A stretch of 64,000 bases of DNA from Sporosarcina sp. E16_8 (GTDB taxonomy: Bacteria > Bacillota > Bacilli > Bacillales_A > Planococcaceae): assembly GCF_017347095.1 (NCBI RefSeq), contig NZ_JADPRZ010000009.1, positions 1-64,000 on the forward strand, read 5' to 3'. The notes under the pieces were generated by a model. It saw only the letters and a program-made list of their open reading frames with translations. It was not told the origin of the DNA and did no database searches. The position numbers and the translations under genes are program-made. Numbering within the stretch: the first letter of the stretch is position 1; the number at the start of each line of letters is the position of its first letter. Positions 20,771-29,661 of the stretch are shown here, piece after piece.

Positions 20771-21716
20771 GCCCATGCCGTTTGCTTCTCTTGTAGCCAT
20801 CAAACTTAGGGGGATACCTCCAGTTCAAAACAAGAGATTCCTCAGAAATGAGGGCAAGGAATGGTGCGAGTTCTTCCCTTGAAAACGAGAAATGAGAATT
20901 CTTCCATTCCCCCTTTCCTTTGTCAATTGGGATGTGGTCTTCCAGAAAAGGGACGGGGAGGGCGTACAGTTCGTTCCGCCCGAGATGCCAGAAATGGAAC
21001 AGGTACTCTCTGAAATCCACTGCTATCTCCCATTCCCGCCTCGAGACATGGAAACTGTATGAGGTATAGGATGCTTTACATTCTATCCTTAGTGGAATGT
21101 CTTCGCCTCTATCAGTAACAGACAGGAGGTCGTAACCTGAAAAGTTACTGTCAAGTGCTTCCCAGTAGGGTTTCTGTCCCACTCGGTATTCCTCATACAA
21201 GATGCTCCTCTTCTCACCCTCTCTCCCTATTTCAAGGTTCCGCTCGGAGGAAGGAGCGAATGATTGGGCCAGGGAATCCCACCAGGAAATAATGGAGTCG
21301 GTTGACCCTTCAAGCAGTTCAAGGGACTGGAACAACTCAAGGAGTTCCCCTTTCTCCAGCCCATCCTCTAACGAACACACCCATTCCCGCCGTCCTTTGT
21401 ATATGTGTGTTGCCCATTGGGGCTTCACCTGAAGGATTGTCTCTTTCAGGAATGAACGGATGGTTTCCTTCGTTTCGTCAGTCTTGAAAAATGAGAAAAG
21501 GGTATCGTCGGGAAGATACCCTTCTCCTTTCGTTGAAAGAAGGTAAAACCCGTTGTACTCAAGAATCATCCCACTTGGCAGGAGTAACTTCATGACCGCA
21601 TCGGGTGTGGTGTGGATGTAACTCTTCTGCCGCATGAAGCGCTGGATGCTCAATGGTATACTCTTAATGGTCTTTAAAAATTGCAGGGAGGAAAGGAGGA
21701 TCCCTTTTGAAAACAT
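20763..21716 (-). CDS. DUF3883-type PD-(D/E)XK nuclease-like protein, third gene of ParB-SNF2 operon
   Basis: The 317-residue product has an unassigned N-terminal half and a C-terminal domain with GREGEKRS (about 164-171), GYDLLS (about 194-199) and IECKAS (about 211-216). This GxEGE-D-ExK pattern is that of DUF3883 domains, which are related to PD-(D/E)XK nucleases and often occur in restriction and defence loci. The ATG overlaps the helicase stop by one base (TAATG), so it is translated together with it. Proposed role: the DNA-cleaving effector of the cassette; not tested. The last codons abut the regulator remnant. Confidence 0.75.
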   Translation of the reverse strand: MFSKGILLSSLQFLKTIKSIPLSIQRFMRQKSYIHTTPDAVMKLLLPSGMILEYNGFYLLSTKGEGYLPDDTLFSFFKTDETKETIRSFLKETILQVKPQWATHIYKGRREWVCSLEDGLEKGELLELFQSLELLEGSTDSIISWWDSLAQSFAPSSERNLEIGREGEKRSILYEEYRVGQKPYWEALDSNFSGYDLLSVTDRGEDIPLRIECKASYTSYSFHVSRREWEIAVDFREYLFHFWHLGRNELYALPVPFLEDHIPIDKGKGEWKNSHFSFSREELAPFLALISEESLVLNWRYPPKFDGYKRSKRHGHF

Positions 21717-23527
21717 TATACTTCACCCGTAATCGGCAAATGACTCCTAATAGCAAGAATTAGTTCCCTTGCGTCCTCATCGCTCATCCCGTTTGACGTT
21801 TGGTAATCGGCGTCTTCAATAGTTGGCTGGTCATGGTCAGTCTCAACAAGGAGGCGTTCATCGTTCAGAACCCTGTACATACGGTCGAGCTTGATGCCTA
21901 AGCGTGCATCGATAATCTCGTCGATGCTGTTTTCAAGCATCAGGATTTCGACTTCTACTTCCTTATCTTTAGGTAGTCCGACACGATATGTTCGGTTGAT
22001 GGCTTGTTCGAATAGCCTAGCATCGTAGTTTCGGTCAACAAATATCTGGTTATGGCACACCGTGTGAAGGGAGATTCCTTCAGATGCCGCCATAGGGTTC
22101 GCAATCATGACTAAACAGGAGTCGTCGTTACGGAATTTGTAAATTTTCCCTTCCCGAGTAAAATCATCCTCCTCGCTCCCTATTGGGGTCGCCCCGTAAA
22201 TAGTGACAGGGTTCAGTGAACGAAGTTGAGTTTCAAGGGTCTGGATGGTTTCGATAAAATTTGACCAGATCAGCACCTTCTTACCTTCCGAGGCAAGCTT
22301 GAATGTATTCGAGACGCTGGCCATGATTTTCGGGCTGAGCCGTTTCGTGATAGCCTCGAATTCTGGGATAAGGATGAGTTCGGGTTGCGTCCTCAGGAGA
22401 AGACTCGGGTTCGAGGCAAGCTGGATGAGCTTCACCGAATACCGTTTAATCCGACGGAGCATTTCGAAGTAGTTGACAGAATCCTCAAGGATACGGTCAA
22501 GCTCCATCCCTAAAAGGAGCTGGTAGGCGCCACGAAGTGGCTTATCCATCTTAATACGTGTCCGTTTCAGTGTGTAACTCTGAAGGTTCATATCCCTATT
22601 GGTCGTACGGGTGTAGACGCTTTGGATTTGTTCCTTCACCGTGGTCTCATCGGTGCGGATGGATGGGAATAGGAACTGGAACTGGCTAACGATGTCCGAC
22701 TCCTTGTTCGGCATCGGAGTCCCGCTTATGATGGTTTTATAAGCAGGTAAATGAGCAAGGTTCAGCACTGTCTGCCCAGTGAGCGTGTTCACCCCGCCCT
22801 TCATCCTGTGGCATTCATCCAGATACAGGGCGACTTCGTGGTTTCTGAAATAATCAGCCACCACTTGGGATGCGTTGTTTAGGGCTTCATAGGTGATTAA
22901 GAAGACATCGTACTTCCCATACAAGCTCGCCTGTATCCGCTCGGCACCGCCATTGAGGCGGAAGGTGATGAGCGGGAACTCAAAGCAATCCTCGTTCTGT
23001 TCCTCCCATGAGCGAAAAACATTTTTCGGTACTACAATGAACATGACAAGGTTTGGAAGCAGGGATTTCCGTATTGTGAACAGAGCAAGGGCGGTAGTGG
23101 ATTTACCCGACCCGGGGACAGAATAATCCGCAGCGCTCGTCCGACGGAGATGATGCTGGACATTCTCCAACTGGTAATCTTTCAAGGGACGCTTGAAACG
23201 GAGTTCCCGAAGCTTTTCGGCAATCTCCTCTATTGTCATGTCGATGACTACCACATCATCCAGCGTATCCTGGCTTTGCACCATCCATAATAAATCCTTC
23301 GCCTCATCAGTCATCGAGAGGGACTTCATTAGGCAATTGATTCGGATGTAGGACTTAAAACTTTCAAAGCCTTGGAAAAACCGCAAGGCAGGGACGATGA
23401 CTCCATCCCGCTCAGGCTCGTTCAAATGATACATTTTGGTCAAATCCGAAAGTACCCTCGGGTTACCCCCTTCAACCAGGAGCTTGAACTCGTGTGTTCG
23501 GGGCAAATAGCTGATATGGATGCTCAT
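21716..23527 (-). CDS. SNF2-like superfamily 2 helicase/translocase
   Basis: The 603-residue protein has an N-terminal region (1-110) of unknown type, then an SF2 core: Walker A in PGSGKST (about 138-144), DECH box (about 237-240), motif III SGTPMP (about 268-273), and C-terminal helicase motifs NPMAASEGISLH and QAINRTYRVG (about 490-525). The DExH box together with the Q-x-x-x-R-x-x-R-x-G motif VI is that of SNF2-type double-strand DNA translocases. It overlaps the upstream ParB-like gene by four bases (ATGA) and the downstream nuclease by one. Expected role is ATP-driven movement on DNA, coupling recognition to cleavage. Confidence 0.88.
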   Translation of the reverse strand: MSIHISYLPRTHEFKLLVEGGNPRVLSDLTKMYHLNEPERDGVIVPALRFFQGFESFKSYIRINCLMKSLSMTDEAKDLLWMVQSQDTLDDVVVIDMTIEEIAEKLRELRFKRPLKDYQLENVQHHLRRTSAADYSVPGSGKSTTALALFTIRKSLLPNLVMFIVVPKNVFRSWEEQNEDCFEFPLITFRLNGGAERIQASLYGKYDVFLITYEALNNASQVVADYFRNHEVALYLDECHRMKGGVNTLTGQTVLNLAHLPAYKTIISGTPMPNKESDIVSQFQFLFPSIRTDETTVKEQIQSVYTRTTNRDMNLQSYTLKRTRIKMDKPLRGAYQLLLGMELDRILEDSVNYFEMLRRIKRYSVKLIQLASNPSLLLRTQPELILIPEFEAITKRLSPKIMASVSNTFKLASEGKKVLIWSNFIETIQTLETQLRSLNPVTIYGATPIGSEEDDFTREGKIYKFRNDDSCLVMIANPMAASEGISLHTVCHNQIFVDRNYDARLFEQAINRTYRVGLPKDKEVEVEILMLENSIDEIIDARLGIKLDRMYRVLNDERLLVETDHDQPTIEDADYQTSNGMSDEDARELILAIRSHLPITGEV

Positions 23528-24780
23528 TGGACGCCCAATTTTGTCTTAAATTGCGTAAGGGTCTTTTCAATTTTGGCAATTACTTGTGCTAACTTCTTCG
23601 CATCCTGTTCCTTGTTATTAAAATGGACATAGGATTCCTGGATGGCATCTAGGCCCTGTTGCAGTTTCATGAGTGGTTTCGCTTTACGCTGTTTTTCTTT
23701 CTCCTTATCAGTCTCGTGTTCAATAACCCTGTCGACGATTTCAATAGCCTCTTTCCGATTCTCGCCTTCGAGTTGGGTAAAATAGTCCAGGACAGCTTCC
23801 GTTCCCTGCGATTCGCTACAGAATAAATCCTCGATATCGGAATCGGGATTATGGTTATTGGCTTCATTCGGAGTCCCGACTTCAATTTTGGGACCGTGTT
23901 CAATGAGAGATTTTTCGATGGTGTCGATGTGGCTACTAATCCGCTGAAAATAGATGAATAGACGCTCTGGGACGGCATCTTCGTTTTGAATGTAATAGTA
24001 CGCAATCTGCTCAATAAGCTTCTGCTTTGCTGGGTCAGACGCAAACTTTGTTTTGACGTCGGACAATGTCTCGAATGCTGTCCGTTTTTTCTCGATTGAT
24101 TTGAACTGGAAGGGTTTATTGATATGACGTAGATACAAATCCGCTTCCGAGTAAGAGTCCATTAGCTTTTTCGCTTCTGACTTCCCGATACGGAATTTGT
24201 CGGCCACTTGCTGGTTGGACTTGTTATGCTGTGTCTTCCATTCTAACATCCAGTTAGCAGTTTCATACCAAAGATATTCGACCTTGACTTCCTCAGCGAG
24301 TTGCTCCTCGATTTCGTACTCGTCAATTTCCTCCTCCGTGGCGTCATCGGGGAGGTAAATGCATCGGACATTAGAAAAATGGGCATATTTAAATGGGTCG
24401 ATAGCCAGAAGGATCCGCATGATGAAAAGGCGGGTATTCCCGTTTACCACCACATTCCCAACAGCCAAAACAAGCGGTGTTGTTTGTTTTTCATCAATCA
24501 GCTTGACTTTCAGGGCTTTTCCATCCTCTCCAACGGAGGCTTGGAGTACCTGGTGAATCATTGCCTGGACTTCAGGACGGGCAATGTCTTGCTTTAGGGT
24601 GTACATCGTGTATTTGCCACCCGAATTTACAACCCGTTCCTGAACAGCGACCTGGAATCGGTGGTTGTTAGCTCGATATAAGATGTCTTGGATAGGCACG
24701 GACAAAATTGAACGTGACCGTATTTCCTCTCTAAATTTCAGAGGATGGGAGTTATAATGAGCAGTAAGGCTTGTCGACAT
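23524..24780 (-). CDS. ParB/Srx-like domain protein, first gene of the operon
   Basis: The 418-residue product shows a ParB-like pattern: an N-terminal LSVPIQDILYRANNHRFQ, then VVNGNTRLFIMRIL (the conserved xGNTRL box, about 113-118), and an acidic LPDDATEEEIDEYEI segment. A downstream HTH-like stretch (NQQVADKFRIGKSEAKKLM) and a long helical, charged C-terminus follow. ParB-like folds bind DNA and CTP and some are nucleases; here a DNA-recognition role is most likely. ATG 24780 is chosen because AAGGAG lies 9 bp upstream; an in-frame extension to 24828 has no site. Promoter-proximal palindrome at 24833. Confidence 0.8.
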   Translation of the reverse strand: MSTSLTAHYNSHPLKFREEIRSRSILSVPIQDILYRANNHRFQVAVQERVVNSGGKYTMYTLKQDIARPEVQAMIHQVLQASVGEDGKALKVKLIDEKQTTPLVLAVGNVVVNGNTRLFIMRILLAIDPFKYAHFSNVRCIYLPDDATEEEIDEYEIEEQLAEEVKVEYLWYETANWMLEWKTQHNKSNQQVADKFRIGKSEAKKLMDSYSEADLYLRHINKPFQFKSIEKKRTAFETLSDVKTKFASDPAKQKLIEQIAYYYIQNEDAVPERLFIYFQRISSHIDTIEKSLIEHGPKIEVGTPNEANNHNPDSDIEDLFCSESQGTEAVLDYFTQLEGENRKEAIEIVDRVIEHETDKEKEKQRKAKPLMKLQQGLDAIQESYVHFNNKEQDAKKLAQVIAKIEKTLTQFKTKLGVQ

Positions 24781-24832
24781 AACATCAGCTCCTTTAGAAG
24801 GTATCCTTATAATTATATCCAAATTCATAATT

Positions 24833-24853
24833 TTCTAATACGGAATATTAGAA
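24833..24853. promoter_or_regulatory. Perfect palindrome upstream of the ParB-SNF2 operon
   Basis: TTCTAATA and TATTAGAA are separated by five bases and lie about 50 bp before the first start codon. On the minus strand a TATAAT at about 24813-24818 follows it, so the palindrome sits around the -35 region, a classical repressor position. The regulator could be the XRE protein whose remnants flank the cassette. Confidence 0.55.
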
Positions 24854-26126
24854 GAGTAGTATTTACAGACCTAATCGCTCGAAATCGGGCACACAAAAGC
24901 CACCTTTTTACGAAAGGAGGCTTTGCTCTATTCTGATATATAATCCCCTTTTTGAATACCCAATAATAAGTTAACTACTTATTCATTTACAGCCTCTCTA
25001 GTGGCAAAAGAGGAAATTACCCCAAACACCCTCCCTACAGATCATCGCAAAAAAATATTTGGTTCAAAGGTCTCTAACTTCGAATGGAATTTTGCAACAG
25101 GGTCAAATAGCACTAAATTTCACTCGAATCGAGTATTACGGTTATAGGCGATATTCATCCTTTTCAAAGGATACTGAAACTCCTTTGCTACTTAAACTAA
25201 CCTGCGTCGTTAGTTTAAGCGCACTCTTTTACAAATAAATTCGTATATTAAAATAAAAATCCATTTGTGGTAAACCAAATATTGATAGAGGTAGCGCAGG
25301 TGTCATAATACCATTTTACGATTAATCAACAATTCTCTTTTCATGTCCACAAGATGAAATCAAAGGTGGGGACATTTCACATTTTATACAGTAGCTTGCC
25401 TTTTAACATATGACCAAAAGATAAAGTGGTTATTTCTAAAGTTTAGGAGGGTTGCTACTTTATTTTATATATATCTAATCCTACCATGCGATTAAAGATT
25501 TAATAACCGCCACTTGTTGATCCATTTTCGAACGTTCTTTTAGTGGATATACCACTTGCTCTAATCCATAGCTAAGTACTTTTGTTTAGCTGACTTCCCC
25601 TTTAAAGAACTTGGCAAATGTAATATCAATGCTGCACAGACTTTAGCGGGGCTTTCAATGGTTAGTTTGAGTGACTGGCACCTTGTTTTATGAGCTCAAG
25701 GCCGTTATGGTCTCGATTTTTTTTTATAAGTTGAAATTAATTATGGAAACTCTTTTACATGAATCTCCTGTTGTACTCTTTGTTCTATGGTACTATTGCT
25801 ATAATGATTAAATTGAATTGTGAATCAAATTCACTACATCGCTTAAAGATAGGTTGAACCCTTTCAGATAGTATTTTATTAAAGAACAGGTTAGTGAGTG
25901 TATGATCATCTAGGAGTTTAAAAAATAGAGATTTGTATGAGCCATTCCAAATGATGTATGGGTAGCATTCGATATACCGAATACCAAAAATCGTGTGGAT
26001 TTTTTTATTGTTATCAACGATTGTGTGTAGAAACATGCCATCATTGTGGAATAAAAACAGTGGGAAAACGAAATGGCTCAATAATGTTGGAGTAACTACG
26101 GTAAAGAAAACAAAAGGATGATGAAA
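24854..26126. other. Non-coding region between the two defence loci
   Basis: Nearly 1.3 kb without a well supported gene. It contains a hairpin at 24893-24925 (AAAGCC / GGCTTT), a perfect 11-bp inverted repeat at 25191-25219 (CTTAAACTAAC, 7-bp loop, GTTAGTTTAAG), and the second XRE remnant. A 98-residue minus-strand frame at 25785-26081 needs a TTG start and has no ribosome site, so I do not call it. Confidence 0.5.
25483..25668 (-). pseudogene. C-terminal remnant of an XRE-family regulator, copy 2
   Basis: The minus strand resembles copy 1 over nearly its full length (shared blocks include AAAGTCTGT, CAAAAGTACTTAGCT, and TCTTTAATCGCATGG), but it has lost bases, so the frame breaks after TIESPAKVCAAL. 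It is a direct, decayed relative of 20563-20770. Confidence 0.65.
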
Positions 26127-27773
26127 ATGTCAGAGATAGAGATAGATTCCTGGTCATTTCATGAAGATAGTTTGAAAGGTATCAATAATCAAGACTACTA
26201 CTTGAACTATCCGGTGATATATTTATTGAACAGTGCAAAGGAAGCTTATATTGGAGAAACTGTGTACTTTAAAAAAAGAATGCGTGCCCATTTGAATGCA
26301 ATTGAAAGAAAAAAGTTGCAACAAATGCATCTAATTAAACATGAAAATTTTAATCGTTCAGCCACGTTTCATTTGGAAACAAAGCTTATTAACTATTTTC
26401 TCGGGGATGAAAAATACAAACTACAAAATAAAAGTAAGACTATGAATGACTTTAGCCATAACTATCATAATAAAATGTATTTTGATCAATCTATTTTCGA
26501 AGATATATGGGAAGCGCTTTATAAAAAAGGAATTGTAAAACACAAGCAGCACGTTATAGAAAATAAAGATATTTTCAAGTTATCACCCTTTAAAGAACTG
26601 TCTTTAGAGCAACTTGAATTGAAAGAGAAGGTCTTGAATTTCTGTGAAAATTGTTTTAGCAAGAAATCGGAAGAACAAGGAAACCTATTTGTTGTGCGTG
26701 GGGAAGCGGGAGTAGGGAAAAGTGTTGTGCTAAGTTCCATCTTCAATACTTTACAGGAATATGCCAGTGAAAGAGCTTCCTCGCTTTATCAAACAGAGAA
26801 TTATTTAGTAGTTAATCACGAAGAGATGTTGAAAACATATAAGGGAATTGCATCACAATTAAAGTATTTGAAAGCAAAAAACTTCGAAAAACCGACGCCA
26901 CTTATAAATAAATTGAAAAAGTTAAACAAAAAAGCTGATGTCATACTAGTAGATGAAGCACATTTATTATTAACCCGATCAGATGCTTATAATAATTTTT
27001 ATGGTCAGAATCAGTTAGAAGAACTTTTAAAGCTCGCCAAAGTAGTTGTAATAGTTTATGACGAAGATCAGGTATTAAAACTAAAGAGCTTATGGGAAGA
27101 AGTCACACTTGATAAGTTAATGAAATTGAGTTCGAATGTAGAGTACTATGAACTCACGAATCAATTTCGCATGCAGGCTAATGATCAAGTGATTGATTGG
27201 ATTAATCATTTCAAGGAGAAAAAGTTAATGCCGCTACCTCGGGATGAAAATTATGAAATTAAGATATTTGAAACTGTTAAAGAGATGCATGAAACAATTA
27301 AAGAAAAAAATGAGTTGCATGGTTTAAGTAGAGTGGTTTCAACCTTCGATTATCCTCATAAAAAGGATGGAAAGACTCACTATATTAAAGAAGATAGTGG
27401 TGAATATCGCATAGCCTGGAATATTACGAACAGCAAATATACATGGGCAGAGAATACAGATACTGTAGAAGAAGCGGGATCGATATATACAATACAAGGT
27501 TTCGACTTAAAGTATGTAGGTGTAATAATAGGACCGTCAGTTAAATACGATGAAAAAAATGATGAATTAGTTATTAAGACTGAAGCATATAAAGATGTTG
27601 GAGCATTCGTTGGAACAGAGGGGATAGATAATGTAGAGAATGCAAAGGAACGTATTATATTAAATTCATTAAATGTATTGATGAAACGCGGGATAAAAGG
27701 TTTATATTTGTTTGCAAGTGATGCTGCATTAAGATCCAAGCTTCTAGAATATCAAAAGATGTTAAATAATTAG
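26127..27773 (+). CDS. GIY-YIG nuclease fused to DUF2075 helicase-like ATPase
   Basis: The protein (548 residues) has an N-terminal GIY-YIG domain: VIYLLNSAKEAYIGETVYF with the downstream arginine in KKRMRAHL and the metal-binding glutamate in HLETKLINYF. The remainder is a DUF2075 superfamily 1-like ATPase with Walker A GEAGVGKSVV (about 192-201), DEAH (about 276-279), and later motifs YELTNQFRMQ and GSIYTIQGFDLKYVGVIIG. This family is related to the helicase part of Schlafen-like proteins and occurs in defence loci. AAAAGG lies 9 bp before ATG 26127; upstream ATGs at 26118 and 26121 are alternatives. It is monocistronic. A nuclease-helicase role against foreign DNA is inferred. Confidence 0.82.
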   Translation: MSEIEIDSWSFHEDSLKGINNQDYYLNYPVIYLLNSAKEAYIGETVYFKKRMRAHLNAIERKKLQQMHLIKHENFNRSATFHLETKLINYFLGDEKYKLQNKSKTMNDFSHNYHNKMYFDQSIFEDIWEALYKKGIVKHKQHVIENKDIFKLSPFKELSLEQLELKEKVLNFCENCFSKKSEEQGNLFVVRGEAGVGKSVVLSSIFNTLQEYASERASSLYQTENYLVVNHEEMLKTYKGIASQLKYLKAKNFEKPTPLINKLKKLNKKADVILVDEAHLLLTRSDAYNNFYGQNQLEELLKLAKVVVIVYDEDQVLKLKSLWEEVTLDKLMKLSSNVEYYELTNQFRMQANDQVIDWINHFKEKKLMPLPRDENYEIKIFETVKEMHETIKEKNELHGLSRVVSTFDYPHKKDGKTHYIKEDSGEYRIAWNITNSKYTWAENTDTVEEAGSIYTIQGFDLKYVGVIIGPSVKYDEKNDELVIKTEAYKDVGAFVGTEGIDNVENAKERIILNSLNVLMKRGIKGLYLFASDAALRSKLLEYQKMLNN

Positions 27774-28046
27774 GTAACCACCGGGAGTTGTGTGTTATGT
27801 CATGGCTAATTATTGAATGGAATGTCCATGGCAAAATCGGTGACGTTAACCATCATGATAATGCCATTCCAGAACACAATCTTGTCATTTGTAAAAACAT
27901 CGATAACACATAGGCCATCTAAAACTACTTAGTCAAGGAAGCTGGCTGTATAATACCGCCTAGGGATTTAATTTCAGATACCTATTATGTTAAATAGATA
28001 GTTAAAAAATGCAAAAACCATTGTTTTCAGGGTATAGGAGAAGTAC

Positions 28047-28058
28047 CAATCACAGAAC
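28047..28058 (+). repeat. IS1111 left subterminal inverted repeat
   Basis: CAATCACAGAAC is the exact reverse complement of the 12 bases at 29650-29661. Confidence 0.85.
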
Positions 28059-28099
28059 TTCCGATATACCACCCCACTAAAGAGGAGGAACTGAAAACA

Positions 28100-29433
28100 A
28101 TGGTTACACTATCATTTAATCATATTCAGGGGAAGAACGGAAGTCATTGGAATCGTTTGATGCGAGAAGAAAAGGCTATGGAATATTGTATTGTAGCGAT
28201 TGATGCAGCGAAGTTTGTGAATACAGCGATGGTATGTACAATCTACGGTGATATTTTACAGGAGCCATTTGAGTTCGACGGGTCAATGACAGGCTATCAA
28301 TTGATGAAGAAATACATTGATTCAGTATGTGAAACGTACGCACTTTCACAAGTGATTGTAGGAATTGAAACGACTGCCCACTACTATGAAGACCTCGTAA
28401 GACTGTGCATGAATGAAGGTTACGTCGTCCGAATATTGAATGCCGCAACGACTGCCAGGGAAAGGGAAACCGTGTTAAATTACACGAAAACAGACCGTGT
28501 GTATCTGATGGCAATTATCCAGTCAATGCTTCATGGGCGTGGTGGGACTAGCGTTGAATCCATACTTGAACTGGAATCGTTAAAGACATTAACAAGGGCC
28601 AGACGAACGCTTGTGAACGCACAAACAAGGACAATCAATCACCTGCGTTTGTATATGGATCACATTTCCCGTGAGTTTCAAGGGAAAAACGTAAGAGTCG
28701 ATGGTGAGAATAAGGTGATTAAAATCCTAGATCAGTTCGTTTCGAAAACATCCCTTTTCTTGATGAGAAACCATCCTCACCCTTCAGATATCTTAACCCT
28801 TGGCAAAATGGGGCTAAGAGAGATTTCAATCGAAAATAATTTGAAGCTCCGGGATGAAGCAATAAATAGGCTTTTGGATTACGCTGAAAACTCGATATCC
28901 AAACCAAAGTCTATGCTTGAAAGCGAGTTGATTTTACTTCAACTAAAACTTGATGAATATGAGTTAATACACAGACAAATCAAGCAATTGGAGGATGTAA
29001 TTGAAGCGAAACTACTGGAGACTGATGGAGGGATTCTCTTAAGTATCCCAGGTTTAGGTGTCACTACAGCAGCAGAATTGACTGCTGAAATAGAGAATGT
29101 CCATGAATATCACATGCAGGACAACTCATTAAAATGGCCGGCACGAACCCAATTGTAAGACAGTCAGGTGGGAAAAATGTTTTGGTTCAGAATCCGGAAA
29201 TGAAAGTACGGTATTTGGCGATGAAGGACAAAGGAAAGAAAGCAGGTCAGTCCTATATTGCTTTAGGGAATCGAATCTTACGGATTGCCTTCGCCATGAT
29301 CACAGACCAACAGCTATATAAGAGTTGTCAACCGGATTATTGTCTAGAAAAAGTCATCGCTGGCAAACTTAGAAATGCGAATAAGCAAAAGCTGTTTAAT
29401 CAACGATATTTAAAAGAAGTAGAAGAACTGTAA
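28100..29433 (+). pseudogene. IS110-family (IS1111 group) transposase, frameshifted
   Basis: IS110 transposases are RuvC-like DEDD recombinases with a C-terminal catalytic serine domain. The first part (28100-29158) has the N-terminal DEDD domain beginning YCIVAIDAAKFVNTAM and GIETTAHYYEDL, a coiled-coil linker, and the start of the second domain (LLSIPGLGVTTAAELTAEI). The frame then shifts by -1 near 29135 and continues as MAGTNPIVRQSGGK to 29433. Joined, the product would be about 440 residues, normal for the family. No canonical slippery heptamer is present, so I read this as an inactivating indel. A strong GAGGAGG site precedes ATG 28100. Confidence 0.88.
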
Positions 29434-29457
29434 ACACAAAATTCTTGTGTACACAAA

Positions 29458-29641
29458 GGCGTTTTCCCGGAACGTAGACCACATAGTTCAAGGTACCTGA
29501 GGCTTTAATGACCTCGTTGCACAGCGTCATGGGTCTTGTTTCACAAATACGAATAAAACGTTAAAGAACGTGTGCTTGTATTTAATAGGATGTATCCCTG
29601 TGAAATGAAACGCAAGACCTTTCAAGTTTCGGAAAAACGCC
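29458..29641 (+). ncRNA. Candidate seekRNA / bridge RNA of the IS1111 element
   Basis: In IS1111-group elements the guide RNA that pairs with donor and target DNA is encoded between the transposase stop and the right end. Here that segment is closed by a long stem (GGCGTTTTCCCGGAA at 29458-29472 with TTCGGAAAAACGCC at 29628-29641) and contains an inner stem (GGTCTTG-TTTCACA at 29532-29545 with TGTGAAA and CAAGACC at 29599-29619). Position and structure fit; the pairing loops have not been matched to a target. Confidence 0.55.
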
Positions 29642-29649
29642 ATTATAGT

Positions 29650-29661
29650 GTTCTGTGATTG
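29650..29661 (-). repeat. IS1111 right subterminal inverted repeat
   Basis: GTTCTGTGATTG mirrors 28047-28058 exactly. Confidence 0.85.

Noticed and set aside
20763-24780. Assignment to DISARM or to the Dpd deazaguanine system because of the SNF2 gene
   Set aside because: No methylase, DUF1998 protein, phospholipase D protein or Dpd transglycosylase is present; only the SNF2 motor is shared.
25785-26081. 98-residue open frame on the minus strand
   Set aside because: Needs a TTG start, has no ribosome site, and lies in an AT-rich control region.
29120-29160. Programmed frameshift in the IS110-type transposase
   Set aside because: No X XXY YYZ heptamer or stimulatory structure is visible at the junction, and this family normally uses one frame; an indel is simpler.
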